The position numbers were made by a program, and so were the translations under genes. This document shows positions 24,660-38,819 of a DNA stretch of 64,000 nt, in pieces. A model generated the notes under the pieces. That model saw only the letters and a program-made list of their open reading frames with translations. It was not told where the DNA came from and searched no databases. Source of the stretch: Tubulanus polymorphus (Eukaryota; Nemertea; Palaeonemertea; Tubulaniformes; Tubulanidae); contig NC_134025.1 in NCBI RefSeq assembly GCF_964204645.1, positions 11,167,001 through 11,231,000 of the forward strand, given 5' to 3'. How positions within the stretch are numbered: position 1 is the stretch's first letter; each line of letters starts with the position of its first letter.

Positions 24660-27600
24660 CATGGGACATGGATCTAGATCACAATGTTTTATTAGCAATC
24701 GAAAATGTAAATCTGTTATGGAGGATGTTCTCCGAGTCAGCCATATACCATTGAGAAACGACACGTTTGATCTATATTTATCATTAAAACAATATCCATC
24801 TGACCCTCCAACCACTACTAGCCTAACCACTACTCCAAAAGTGCATTTATTTTACAACTCATTAGGGTTTTCAGCATTTGGCATAAGCTACACAGCCAGC
24901 GAAGTTGCGCGCTAATTGACATGATGATAAAACATTTAATCTCGATATGATTTCGGATAAAACATTAGTAATGCAATATGTATTTCCGTCACCATGTTCA
25001 AGCGTAATGACACAACACTTAAAAGGTTCCGATAGTCTTGAAATGGGGATTGTCACTCCTTTTTATTTGATCGTTAGGCCATCAGCTTCGAATCTCAGGC
25101 AAAGGGTAGCGGTTCAATCCATTTTCCTAAACCCATTTATTGCTCCCTTGATACTGACGTTTGGAGCTCATTTCTGTGAAGGACACACGATAAGAAGCAC
25201 CTATATGCGACATATCTCGATACCAGCCACATCAATTTGTATACATCTACTTACTTTTGTTACCCTTAACCAGGTTCACATTCGATCAGAAAAAAGGATT
25301 AATTTCATCGGGTCAGTTCAATTCATACATGCGCATTGTGTAAGCCAATCTTATTGACTCATTTATTTATCGGACGCGAGAATTGAACGGGGAGTATTAC
25401 AGAAGGCTTTTAATCTCGACAAGTTTCATCGGGTTTATCGAATCATATTTCCCGACTTTCATATTTGACAAAGATATCAATTTCGTGATTCGTTTTTCAC
25501 GCGTTGAGTCACTCGCTGCACTGTACAGCGTCGTCGTCGTCGTAATACCGGAGCTGACCATTCTTACGTCAAGACAAATTAACGGCGAGCCGTTCCCCCA
25601 ATACAGCTGTCGGCGATGCTGTTGACCAACAGCCCTTTTGAACCACTATAATGTTTGTCGTGTTCTTTCTCGCTTTGGCGCTGACCAGATCGAGTGGTCG
25701 TCGTGTTGTAAATATTTTGCTAATCAATCGCGGCCAGCCGGATGATCGATCTCCATTCAGGCTGGAAATAGCCATAAAGCCCTAAGCTAAATACTACATC
25801 AGCGCGTCGTGATTAGCCACGCCGGACAAGGCAAACACGGCAACTGAGTCAGAAAATTGAAAGAAACGCACTGCAAACATTAGAGTGGACAGGAGAAATA
25901 TTGAAATATTCATAGGTAAAGAATGGGATGACAATTGGATCGCCGGCGGCCGCGATACACAATCGGACGAGCAGGTGCTTCGCTGCCCACGTTTCGATCA
26001 AAGTGCCGTATCATGTTAGTTTTGATAAGAATAAGTGAAAAGAGCTAGTCTACGACGTTTTTGCTTTTTTCTTTTTCCCCTCCCTTCGCCGTCGATCGAT
26101 TGACACATACAGTTCACTCGGTTTTTCCGCGCATCCAACGGTGTCGACTAAAAAAACACTTCTTCGGAATAATATCTTATTGTGAACTGTTGATTACGAA
26201 TTCTAGAAACCGTCTATGAATAAGTGATTACGCAATATTTGAGCCCTTCATGTCGTTTTAAATAGTTGATGATGACCACTGAACTAGGAAACTGATTCGG
26301 TTTCGTTTAAATTTTCCGGTATTTGCTTCGCCAACTCTGCAATAACGAACGCTCTACCGACGCGGCTAGGAGAGATGCATTCGTTACACAAAGATTACAA
26401 TCTTTTTTTTCGGTCGATGCAGGTAACCGGAGATACCTTTCTATAATGACCAATTTCAGCACACCCGACCTGCCATCAATGACCACGTGAATCGGGACTA
26501 CTCCTAAAACCTATCGATTAGTCTCGGCGACGGAATCGTATTCGACGCGCTCGAGTTTCATCCGCGAAACAATGAAAATCGGTTCTTTCATCTGTTTTCT
26601 GGTCAGCAGCAAAAATACCGATTTCGATCTTTTTAAGCACGGTTAAAACTTCCGTATTGTGTCGCGCTAATGTGCTCTTAAGTAAAGTATGGAATGACTT
26701 GATGGATGGACATGGTTTTCAATCGGCTCTCGGAGGAAATCTCGTAACAATGCGATATATCGGATTTTTGAATAAGTATATGTGATTTATATTCGCATAT
26801 TGGACTATCGTTTTTTGAGACTTGTTATTTGTAAAGAGTATTGAACGCGAGCCACGGGTTAACCAATAATCCATGAAGGGTGGTATTCTCTCTATTGTGA
26901 AAAAACACATGTATGGAACATCTATGAAAAGTCACGCTGTATTGATGATATGGCTCTGTGACAAAATCTAAAGCCAGTTTAAACTTTTAGTGTATCAGCT
27001 AATTTCGCCTAAGCCCGATCAACTTAAAGCAGGTGTCACGACTGAGTTTTCCAAGACCGGAAACGTGCATCGATTTTGATGAAGATCCTTCGGTATGACT
27101 ATAGCCCACAGGCTGTAATGTCGAGAAAATCGTCGAGAAAGTATATACGCGACATTCGGTCTAAAAGAAGCGCGCTGCCATACAAAAACATCTTTTTTTC
27201 GGAGAAAACAATACATTCATATCGCGCATGCTCCTAATTAAGACTTAACAGGCGGTTATTTAATACCTGGCAGGTCGACGAGGATGTGTGGTGTCTATAC
27301 GGAATATCTAGCGACGCGTGTACCGATTGTCGCTAGGATACCGTTTAATGGTCGCCCGTATGTTTTTGTTTTTTTTTTCAATATGGTCAGCAGCGATAAT
27401 TATTACCTCCATACAATTTAAGGCCGGTTTGGTAATGATCGACGAAGAATAAAATTATCAAGGTGTGGCGTTTTACTGCGGCAGACTAATAAAACGACAA
27501 TAACAATGCCATTTTGCTTCTCTTAGCCGTCGATTTTTATCATGGTCATTCATTAGTAGCGACGTGTATATACATTGATTGGGAGCCATTTCAGTCGTGG

Positions 27601-30600
27601 TTTATATTACCGGACATCATAGGTAATGGACTGGCTTCAGCGCGTCGCATGTTGCTAAGTTTTTAATAACATCTCGTTTGCTTTCCACTGGCCGAGTTTT
27701 TGATTAATCGCTTCGAACAAATTAGATATGAATAATATAACGAGTGTGCATGTGCACAGATAGACCACAATAGCCAGCGGTCTCATTGCATGGCAACAGC
27801 GCAAAAAAGGAAATTATCCCTAGCAGAAAAATTCAAGTCGGCCGGACTTCATTTCCTACCAACCTGAAGCACCGCTGGCGAATGGTGTTTGTAGAATCTG
27901 CCTGTCATATCCGCTTGATTATATGCCGGTTTCTCGTTACCTTTGGTCATAAATGAAACCGACGAGATGATACAAAAAAGTTTGACTTTGAAGAATTGAA
28001 AGTTGGCTGTCGAGAGATGGTTTGCCATTGAGGATCGGAAAGGTATCACCGACAGACAGTACACGTGCACAGTGCAGTGGCTGTAGTGTCAAGGTCATCA
28101 CTAGAAACGTATCTAACTACAAAAAAACTTTCGGATTATTTACACGGGACGAACGAGCAAAAAAATTGAAAAATGTAAAACCTAATCTTTAACCCTTAAA
28201 GCTTGGTTCTTTCCAAATCTTATGTCATTCAACAAGAAAATCAACCCCAAACAGTCGCTTGGAGGTTCAGCCATTTGCTATTCAAACGCAATAATTTGAC
28301 CCGCGTGCTAAAATTTTGCTCGGGCCTGGTCCGACGTTTTTTGTTGGACCGCCAAAAATGCTCGTGTGAACGCGGCTTTAGTCTAAATCTACCAAATATG
28401 TTATAGTGTAACGATGTAAGGATTCGAATTCTCGAAAAGCCCAAAGGACCGATTTTCTGCGCACGCCGTAGCTTTACGTATAGGTAAGTCAGACGGAATA
28501 ATGACGTATGAATATCATTTGATATCGGGGCGCTTTTTCACCTTGTTATAATATGCTTTCGATTCGATCTTTTTCGCGTTCGATCACGGACTGGCCAGTG
28601 ATCAATAAAGGCACGTCGGCAAATCTGTAGTCGCAGGTAATATTGGCATAAGTCCGAAGTAACCTGACACATTAACGATACGTGTGCACATCGATAGTAC
28701 ATAAGCGAATAATTTCAGTAGAAAATTTATTTAGTACAAATGTCGAAGAGTGAGCGACCAATTTTACCAACACGGTCGTTTGGTTTCGGCATCTATAAGC
28801 AACTTTTATCGACAAACCTGGAAGTGACAGACCTGAAAAATAAATTGCTCAAAATATTGACTCGACAGCTAAAAGGGCTCATAGGGTTAGAGATGTTTAT
28901 TGGAAATGTTTGTTCCCTTCTTTTTCATTGAAATACGTCGATTCTTTTCCAAATCTTCAGTGTATGTCTTTTAATGTGATTTAATGTATTTCGAAATGTT
29001 GTGTATTTCAATTTGAGCAAAACCAATTCTGCGAATTTCTGTAAATTCGACCGACCATCCGACCTGTACTTCGATTTCTGATTTCAAAATAGAACCCCCG
29101 GTTTCGTTCGTGACAGCCGTGGTATAGGTTTGTTAGCATCCATCCAATCAAATCAATCAATTAATCAAATGAACGAGAGGGACAATCACCATCATTTCTA
29201 GATAGAAGGGATTTCCAACATTTGCTCGTCGGGCTTATATATAGAGAGATTTTTGCAAAAAATTATTGTTGTGCATGTATATATCACGCCTAAAATGAAC
29301 TCGTTTTTACTCGAAGATTCGTTTTTTGTTATATACATGATAAAATGAGGAAATAATCTGACAAATGATTATATATATGCCAGTTTGCGTATAACTGATA
29401 CGTCCACGACTGTGCTTGCTTTATTTGGAACTCGAATAACTCTGGATTACTGGTTGAAACAGTGACCATGTTTTCGGTGGCGAGTATACGGATACTGGAC
29501 CGGGCACATTTCCTCCGCGACTGACGTTTTTTATGATAGATGACTGTCGACATTCGCTAATCGAATTATAATGGACATTCGAACCACTCTCCGGCATTTC
29601 CTACGAGCATGCAGAAAATCCGTATTTTCCGCTTATCCCGTTGAAAGGAAAATATGCTCTGGAGAGCCGGCTGACAGATTTCTCGTTTTAGCGATCATAT
29701 GAAACATCACGGACCGGAAGTGGCGAGAGATCAGACGGTTAAAATTCCCTGGTAATTTCGTCTCCCCTGCCAGATAAACACGTGATATCCGAAACTGCGC
29801 ATTTTGTCCAGTTGCAGGCTGAAATGGTTGTTATTGTACTCGCCGAAAATGGACAGAAATCATAGCTGCATTAATCCGAATCCCTGGTGTCAAGATCATT
29901 TGTAGGTAAATCAAACTCGATTCTAGAATATATCTATCCAAGATTAAGGGTGAAGTTTATTCGATTGAAAATGATCAATAAAGAGCCATATACATAATCA
30001 TAACACTAAACAATTAATTTTGAATCATATTCCAACACAAACAATACAACACAACAGTAATGATCAACTTTTTGAGTGCCTCCAGTAACGTATGTGTAGT
30101 TGCGTTTGAGAGCGAGAATGTGAGTGTGTGTGGTAAGGGATTTTAGACTATAGTATAAGTTTCTTTTGGCTTTTTTCAGACCCTCGCATAGATTATTGCT
30201 ACACTGATTATATATCCTGTAATTATCATGTCCAGTTATTATCTCTGTCTCAATCATTCATGCAAAATATATCAAATCAAATGTAAAAAAAAAACTGTAT
30301 CTGATAATCATCTGATGATAATCAGCACGTGGCACATTTCGTGTAAAATATCGTTTTGCGATATGTCTAATTCTTTTGTGTTGTCAACGGTTACCGGGCA
30401 GTTACTACTCTTACCTCCACCAGAGCTGACCTCAAGATCTTACATTAACCATGCAGAAAACAGGGTATATACCGAGTGAATTATGTGTATCTAAATTCTA
30501 CGGCAATCATAGTGAGCTGTCACCCACGGATCCCATTGACGAAGTTCCTTTCCATTTCCTACTTACCCGACGTCGCTTGTCAGTGATCCTCTCTTCGGAT

Positions 30601-30940
30601 CCTATACCGGATGTGTTGTCCAGCGAACAAGCCCGGTAGTTTCCGCTTCAATTCAGCCGCCGGGTTATTAGTGGACACGTACGTATTAAAACTCTATACA
30701 AATAATCTCTTGTAGTTTGAGTCTCAGTTTTTTCCCCCAGCAGTTGTATGCTGGACGCACGCGCCATTCCAAATGTTACTCATTTCAACTTTATCTGAGG
30801 TTATGCTAGTCAAATAACAATTAGAAAATCGCGATTCGGTATAGGCAAAACAAAACGAGAAAACGGAAATGATGATGGATCATCTGGTTCAGGGATTGTG
30901 AGTTTTTAGATAGTGTTGGCTATTTCGCACCACGCAGCCA
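24660..30940. other. no gene recognised
   Basis: Long stretch with scattered frames of 60-136 codons on both strands and no family motif. A GTAAGT donor-like site on the - strand near 30570 ends no clear exon. A short (GTC)n run lies near 25528-25541. Nothing here recurs elsewhere in the window. Confidence 0.35.
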
Positions 30941-31219
30941 CAGGGGTGGATCCAGGGTCAAAGGAAAGGGGGTTGCCACTTTTTATGGAAATTTAGGGCC
31001 TTTTTCTAAACTTCACCGCAATATCGGTGTTCACATACGCAGTTATAATGTTTAAGATTTTAGATCTGCTTGAGCTGGCAAAACAGCAAATTTTTTATTT
31101 CAGTTGTTAAATCATAATTTTGATCTTTCTTAAGTCCGGAATATTTGAGGATGGAAATTTTAGGGGACCTCAAAATTTCGGGGGAAAATATTTTGTCCGG
31201 ACCCCATGGACATCCCCAG
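30941..31219. mobile_element. MITE-like element with degenerate terminal inverted repeats
   Basis: The left end is CAGGGGTGGATCCAGGGTC, and the right end read backwards is CTGGGGATGTCCATGGGGTC, giving imperfect inverted ends on a ~280 bp AT-rich body with no coding frame. CAGGGG...GGATCCA-type ends are common on non-autonomous hAT-like DNA transposons in animals (family knowledge, not checked here). No clean target-site duplication was found. Confidence 0.45.
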
Positions 31220-31860
31220 AGCGACGAGTTTCAGATGTGCCCGCTTTAGATAGGATGCGCAACTTACGCACATATCATAACCGCCTTATGAGAACGTTTC
31301 AGTTGTTGAATTGATTGTTTGACCGGGTGATGCATCGGTAAATGGCAGATTGAAATAAATGGCAAATATCAACGGCGAAAAGGAGTGATACCTGACCGAA
31401 ACACAGAGACGAACGACTGCGATGTATATTTGCCAATATAGAAATGATGAATCATGGCGAACATAAAAGCGTTGAGCAATTAATTATTATGGATTGGTCC
31501 TATATTAATTAGCATTGATATTTTTTTTTATTCACCACCCAGTGTCCACGTGGCTTTGTCCATAAATCCATAGCCACGGCACGAATGTACCGACGCATGG
31601 ATGCAAGCCAGTGTTCTATCGACAAAAGCAGGTTTATTGCCGTTTGAATCAGGTTTCTACCTTTGCAATTATCGCGGATAATTCGTGTAAAGAACGCGAA
31701 TATCCAGATAGTAGCCGGGCACAATCATCTTTGGACACGGTGTAAGCCGCGGCATTGTTTTGACAACCGCCGTTCGGTCCATTAGACAAAAGTTGTTGCG
31801 AAAGCAAAATTGTGCAGAAATTCGCCAGAAATTGGTAATTCGGTGGAAGAATATTAGTGA

Positions 31861-31935
31861 TTGTTAACTCTGAGTTAAAATCAATTCATTTTCAATGAGT
31901 TTACTCCGAGTCAAATCTTGTGGAACTGGGTCCAG
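31861..31935. mobile_element. truncated copy of a small fold-back MITE
   Basis: Shares GAGTTAAAATCAATTCATTT, CAATGAGTT and the end TGGAACTGGGTCCAG with the complete 114 bp copy at 42925-43038. The left terminal repeat is missing. Confidence 0.65.
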
Positions 31936-31939
31936 CAAT

Positions 31940-33290
31940 CGAAAAGGCAAAAAGTATATTTCACACTATTTTCGCGCGTAAATCACATTGCATACACTAA
32001 CTGTCTTTTTAAGTCCTCGGAAAATTACTTCGTTGGCATAAGGAAGGTTCATATCTAATCATATGATTATTTCGTTCTTAAGTTCCTTCGTCAACTTCCT
32101 GCAAATTTTTACCGATGCTATCTTCTACAGAAGAAAAAGCAGCGTCTTAGTAATCAATACTTTTGCGATAGACCGCGGCTCTGGCGTCGAGTCCAGTTGA
32201 CGGTATGGTTTTAAATTGCCATGGTCGGCGCTTGTCCTTAGCAACGGACAAACACCTGCCTGTCAGCAAAATTGACTGACTCTAATATGATGATATTTCG
32301 GTGTTTTGACGTTGTCCGGGTGATATCATATTAGGTATCGATAATCATCAGTCACCGTGCTATAATTAAAGATCTTTGGACGGTCATTTATTATTTGCGA
32401 AAAAACTCGGGATGACAATGACTCGGGGTATTGATGTCATCCTCACCTGGTGGTTCGACTTCGAATATCCCTCGTTACGTTTAATGTATACATGTATATA
32501 CATTTTGTAATATTACTTGTATATACCAAAGTCCGCGTAGATATAAGGACAACGCCCATCGCGTTTGATAAATGATGCAGATAATTACTTATATACGTCT
32601 AACTGTGACCAGTTCAACCAATTAATTTACAATGTCGTCGATTATTCTTCGAGTGCGAGAGTTGTCGAGTCGTATAGGGCTTTGGTCGGAGAAATACTAG
32701 CCGATTCCACGCGAGGGTGAGGGATGACAAAATAAAGAGTAATTTAATGTCGATTTTTTATCCTTTGTCGCCACGTCCATTGCGTCCGTCCATCGCGATG
32801 AATCAACCAAATTGACTTTTCAATCAGACAAGATCAGAACGATGTCGCACCGAGGGAATTCCGGCGCGCCTTTGTCCAGCCGATTCGCCGGCGAATTCCC
32901 GTTCGAAAATCCGCACCGGATCATTGTCCAGTCTGTCCGTGATTCTAACAATAGCCGGTGTTAGCGATGCGATGGTCAGATTTTTTGATATAATTCACCA
33001 TAACGCCCGCGTAGATCGCCACAATATATCTAATTGAAATTACGCACGCTGCCGCGTCCGTATCCGTGCGCTCATTAATCAGGAGAAAAGTGCACTATAT
33101 AATCGGTCAGCTGGATGCATGCCAAGCTAATGAGGTCTAATTACAAAGTAAAGCTAAAAAGCTCTGGACATTACTTCTCTATCAACACAACACACAGTCT
33201 AGTATTACCACGGATGTATAAAACTGGTTTATACAACGACGATATGAGGCTGCACTACTAACACAGGGGACCTTTTACAACATCAAAACA
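31940..33290. other. no gene recognised
   Basis: Unassigned sequence upstream of RF1 copy 1. No exon with both splice sites and no repeat copy was identified. Confidence 0.35.
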
Positions 33291-33292
33291 AG

Positions 33293-33705
33293 AGAACTAA
33301 CTTGAAAATTTATTAACATAACATAATTAGATAACATAATATATCTCTTGATATTGTCAACAATATATGATATGTTGGATCAATAAAGTTATTTTGAATT
33401 TGAACGTATCGATAATTGAATTGGATTGACCGGCGACCAGTCTAGCCTGACATATTGATGATGTACGTAGTGCACATGTCAAAAATTAATTGTGAAAAAG
33501 ACATGAAATATAATCAAATAAGAATTAAGAGAATAATGAAATACGTCTAACTACAAAATAAATGCCAAAATTCACAATTTTTATTGTAATTGAGGCCTCA
33601 ATATCGATGACGTATTGCACATCGATTCACACAGAATCCTTATATAACGCATAGTTTTTATCGATGTATATGTATAAACAAATAGTAACAGTTTAACCGG
33701 CGACA
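33293..33705 (+). repeat. unknown interspersed repeat RF1, copy 1
   Basis: A ~410 bp unit shared with 36070-36489, 51700-52106 and 54170-54578, all in one orientation. Landmarks in order: a TTATTAAC region; AATAAAGTTATTTTGAAT; ATCGATAATTGAATTG; ACCGGCGACCAGTCTAGCC; a first TGATGA..GTAGTGCACAT; CCAAAATTCACAAT; a second GATGACGTA..GCACATCGA; CACACAGAA; and an end near TAACAGTTTAACCGGCG. The middle landmark looks like the AATAAA plus ATTGA tail of the LINE fragments, yet conserved sequence continues past it. RF1 may therefore be a composite or a SINE/LINE-derived element. No intact frame. Confidence 0.75.
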
Positions 33706-33756
33706 AATAATGAAAGCATTGGGACTGTACGAGTATTTACATGTGAAAACCAAAAA

Positions 33757-34500
<744 letters not shown>

Positions 34501-34590
<90 letters not shown>
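34501..34590. repeat. (TA)45 microsatellite
   Basis: A second pure TA tract that begins exactly where the right arm of the palindrome ends. Confidence 0.97.
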
Positions 34591-34591
<1 letters not shown>

Positions 34592-34823
34592 CAATAGTAG
34601 TTTTTCATTGATATCAATGTGATTTCATTGATATAAATGCGGAATGCGAAACTCGTCTATAGCTGCTCTGAGGTTGATTCATATTCATTGACGTACCTAC
34701 AACGTAAGCGAGCTCGAGTCCTGCGATTTAGCGAATCTATCCCTGAACATAATATGTATAAGCCGTAATACATTTCCGTTTATAAAGTTGAAATATTCAC
34801 TTTTCCCGTGAATTTACACCCAG

Positions 34824-35006
34824 TTGGTGTTAACCGGGACACAAATTTCGATAAAATTCAATTCCATTTTATCTAGAAGAAATGTTAAGAATTATGACGC
34901 CATTGGCATACTCCCGAGACTTGCAGTAAGTGGTCAAGAATTGGACTGGTTACCTATTTGCAAAATGGCATTATCGCTTAAGGTTTTTCATGCGTTGATA
35001 TGTTAA
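34824..35006 (+). mobile_element. possible LINE reverse transcriptase C-terminal fragment
   Basis: A 60-codon frame contains ELDWLPICKMALSLKVFHAL. This resembles the L-x-W-L-P-[IV]-x-x-R-I-x-[FY]-K-[IV] segment after the reverse transcriptase core in CR1/L2/Jockey-type LINEs. The usual RI pair is replaced and the sequence after the stop cannot be followed, so this is a decayed fragment at best. Confidence 0.35.
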
Positions 35007-36069
35007 CCTGACAGTCATCTTAAAAACCTGTCGGTTAGATCGAACATACTTGGACGGTTCTGGAATGCATGATAGCGAGATATTTATCAAAAATACGCTC
35101 ACTATGCGATTTAAGGTACCTCAATCTACTACCCCATTCGGATAGCCCGATCTACTACCTCACCTAATGTCCTGAAACTGAAACCCTTAACATGCATCTG
35201 TTATTCTATGTACAAAGCTCTGCTGGAAAATGTGGTCGGCCAACGTCTTTCTACTGCCCAGTAATGAAGCTGGGGATTCCCATTCTTGCCGCACCAACTG
35301 CAAAGTGACATACGACATAAGCGACATACGAAGAATCTTTCTTGAGCTTCATCGCGGGCCTAGTTGACCGTATCGAGTCTGCTAGTAGCCTATTTGTGGC
35401 ACGGCTCTGAATCAGTTCAGCTAAGCCAACGCCACCAAACGGATTTATTAACAGATTTCAAAATGTTTTCTGTGAGTGTCCAAAAAAGAGTTGGTCCAAC
35501 CAGTTATCCAACCAGATGGTGCCAAAAAACGTTATGCTCAGTGATCAGAATAAGATTTTGAAACTAAACCCTAAATTCATACGTATGCTAGAGAATTACC
35601 CGTGGAAACCACGGGTGATTTCATTTGGCCCAGAACTTCAAAATGTTCAACTTATTGGCAATGGAATTTAGTCGGGTCCATGCCCGTGGAACTAACTGGG
35701 CAAGAGACTGCACTGTGAAATTGCTTACTGATTGGCTGAAATTTTGTCTGCCTCCGATTGGCCCCCCTATAGATATTTTCACAACCGTTTATTCCCGTTG
35801 CATTAGTTTATACAATGATTGACTACCACACAAAAATTCAAGGCCCAATTCTTCTCCACGGAGACACTATTTGGTACATAGTTTCGTATTAATATATAGA
35901 TGACATAAACTTTTGGCATGCGGTACTTTGCGATGTATGGGTCGTCAGTGTAATTCAGCTGGCATCGGAAAATATTTCGTGAGCAGGATGAAAGTTAGGT
36001 TTATTCGGCGTAACGTCGCCGGACTCCATTTCATGGAACGTCTTCATAAGTCGCAATAACGCTATATTG

Positions 36070-36489
36070 ATGAATCTTTTGAAAAATAATACATCTATTG
36101 CTTGATATTGTCGATAATAAATGATATGACACTGATATATAAGGGCAAAATAAAGTTATTTTGCATTTGAATGTATCGATACTTGAATTGAATTGACCGG
36201 CAACCAGTCTAGCCTCAACATATTGACGACGCAATACACATTCTCTCAAAAAATCAAAACATCAAAAAGACATGAAAATTAATCAAATGAAGAATTAGAG
36301 TCATGAGATATGTTTAATCACAAAATAAACGCCAAAATTCACAATTGCCAGCAATTGTTTGAAACGCCAATATGACGTAATAATGATAAAAATGACGAAG
36401 TGCATATCACCGACTCACACAGAACCCCTTTGACGCATAGCATTTATCAATGTATATTTAAACATTATTGTAACGGTTTTTACCGCGCC
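36070..36489 (+). repeat. unknown interspersed repeat RF1, copy 2
   Basis: Has all the RF1 landmarks: AATAAAGTTATTTTGCAT, ATCGATACTTGAATTGAATT, ACCGGCAACCAGTCTAGCC, two GACG..GTGCA-type blocks and CACACAGAACCCC. A - strand frame (36031-36249) crosses it and shares RLVAG[KQ]FNS and LR[HR]QY[IV]E with copy 4. It starts 2.78 kb after copy 1. Confidence 0.75.
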
Positions 36490-36668
36490 GAAAAGTCGTT
36501 ACGTGAAATGGGCTATGCAAAACCATGTCCGTAAACATGAGATACGGCTTTAACACGGTCGTTATCTTACGGTCGTTTCTTTAAATCAATTACGCACGGT
36601 ATATCATGACGACCGATGTACCGAAATATTTTATGTATTTTTTTGTCTGAGTACTTTTTCAGAACTCA

Positions 36669-37210
36669 TTCCGACATAATATCTCGGTAAAATCGCCAAA
36701 CTGTTTAATTTATTAGAAATCATTTTCTCAGAGATTTTAAGTCAGAGTTAACTCCAATTCGTTTTTATTCAATGGAAATTCCCATTACTCCCGGTCCCGG
36801 AATAAGACTTGTTTCGAATTTACTCCGTTATCTCGGAATGAAATATTTTACATTGAATAAAGAAATTCCCGAATTATTTCCAAGTCTTTTCGACACTTCT
36901 CCAATTTAACTCGAGTTGATATCTAGGAATAAGATATATAACATTGAATAAAAACAATTCTCGAGTTAATTCGAGATATCATCTCGGAACATAATCTGAA
37001 AACTTCTTTATTCAATTTTAAACAATATTCATTCCGAGATATTATCTCCACCTTTTATTTAACGGAAATGTCCCCGGGACCGCGGGTAGTGGGAATTTCC
37101 GTTGGATAAAATAACGTATTGGAACTACTTCCGACATCATATCTCAGAGAACAATAATTTCGAATAAACTAAATAGTTTGGCGATTATATTCCCAGATAT
37201 TATGTCAGAA
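36669..37210. mobile_element. large fold-back element (~540 bp imperfect palindrome)
   Basis: The whole interval folds on itself about a centre near 36937, flanked by paired CTCGAG sites at 36910-36915 and 36960-36965. The outer arms pair TTCCGACATAATATCT with the complement of 37190-37210, then AATCGCCAAACTGTTTA with 37150-37175, and GGAAATTCCCA..CCGGTCCCGG with its partner near 37075-37105. Recurrent GAGTTAACTC, CTCGAGTT and TATCTCGGAAT words fill the inner arms. The right edge has a repeated ATGTCAGAATT. There is no coding frame. It is best read as a non-autonomous fold-back DNA transposon. Confidence 0.7.
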
Positions 37211-37899
37211 TTAAATTATGTCAGAATTCGAAAATATATCTAATAATCCCGGGACGTTTCCGTACTATCGAGAAACTAGAAGAAAACATCTTGAATATGA
37301 AGATGAGTTCTTAGTATGTCATTGGAAACGTCATTTTGTTCAAGTCAAGTTTCAGCACATAACAGCACTTGTCCGTGCTTACTTTGACCTTCTACAGCGC
37401 TTCTGAACCTTTTCTTCAAAATACAGATTGATTTTATTACTATCAAAATCTAGAATAAATCATCTTAAACTCTCCACGCTCCACATACGGCACTACGGGC
37501 AAGATTTGAAACATTTCAAAATGATATACAGCTTTAGACGGTCATAAACATTAATATGAAGTATAGTCTGCGTGTACAGAGAGAAATGATAAACATGTAT
37601 TTCAGCTAAGTATACCCAGTCTTTCAAAAGATCCATTGCAATTTCTGTACCTGGAGGATATGAATATTGCTTTTACTATTTTTATGAATATATTTTTGAA
37701 CTTGGTCTCGGCATGGAATTACAGCGCTAGATGTTAACATTATCATTAATAAATCAGTGCGCGTGAAGCATGTACCCAGAATGACGTATAGATGGCAGTC
37801 GCATAAAAGAATATCGGCGATCTTTATGTTCTATTTAGGGAGTACCTCCCTGGTTTTACTGAAGATGGCGCTCGGTCTTGAAACTACTCTACAGAACCG

Positions 37900-38235
37900 A
37901 TAGATTACGCCCCGTTAGGCGACGGACATTTCATTTTTGACTGTAACTTACCGAATTCCGTAAAAGCTACCCAAATTCATAAACCTTTCAAAAAACGGAA
38001 CTTTTAAACTGGCTAAATTTATCAAGTCAGGTCTAGATGTATATAGATCCATCCGGTAGTATGTAAATAGCATGTTGTAAATAACGTTTGTTATGTTTTA
38101 AAATACTTTTGTTTCCTGTTTTTGTGAATAATTGTAAATACTGTTTTTTTCCTCCGTATACCATGGAAATGGTTGGAGTGTAATAATATATTCGTATTCG
38201 TATTCGTATTCGTATTCGTATTCGTATTCGTATTC
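37900..38235 (+). mobile_element. LINE 3' end, decayed, with (TATTCG)n tail (fragment 3)
   Basis: Codons at 37918-37944 read GDGHFIFDC, the C-terminal LINE Cys/His motif. After a frameshift, 38006-38050 reads KLAKFIKSGLDVYRS, the usual final LAKF-type segment. A 3' UTR follows and ends in seven TATTCG units (38189-38230) plus a partial unit. The order and spacing match fragments 1 and 5, though the tail differs. All upstream coding sequence is missing, as expected of 5' truncation. Confidence 0.65.
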
Positions 38236-38339
38236 TATTTCAATTTCATTTCAATTTCTAGTCCATCGTATGCTATTTCATCATTCATGTTGTATTGTCT
38301 TTTTGCTCTAAGCAAATGTACTTTTGTGAGCAATGAAAT

Positions 38340-38362
38340 ATTCTATTCTATTCTGTTCTATC
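38340..38362. repeat. short (TTCTA)n run
   Basis: ATTCTATTCTATTCTGTTCT, a short pentamer run near the LINE tail, possibly another tail remnant. Confidence 0.6.
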
Positions 38363-38819
38363 ACTATGGATTATGTAGGGTTGCTGTTTCATGGAAACGC
38401 AATTAAAACTCTTACTTGAAACAGAAAACAACGAGATTTACTTCCATATTACGATATATTTTACACCTTTCTGTCACGCAAAAGCGGCAATTGTGTAATG
38501 TAATGTTATGTAAGTGGGTTATCGGGTACAATGATCGAATAAGACACGTTGTTTGACAACACATTGTCATTTATTACAAAACAATAATGCAGACGAATAA
38601 AAATCACGACTGCTAGCTCTTATAGCCTTCTTAATGCGTCACGAATTTGCGTTCGAAAAGTGCTAAATCTCTGGAAAAAAGTAAACATTGACGACCTTTT
38701 GTTTTTACGATGTATTCGGTACAATGGGATGTCTAGTCAAGGTGTCGCACGAGCACGAGTACTATTTAAATCGGAACATCAAGATATAGCAAACCCGTCG
38801 CGTTTATTGTTTTTTTCAG

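Noticed and set aside
38189-38230. Hexamer (TATTCG)n as telomere-like or interstitial telomeric repeat
   Set aside because: It is not a known telomere unit and sits exactly at the 3' end of a LINE remnant, so it is that element's tail.
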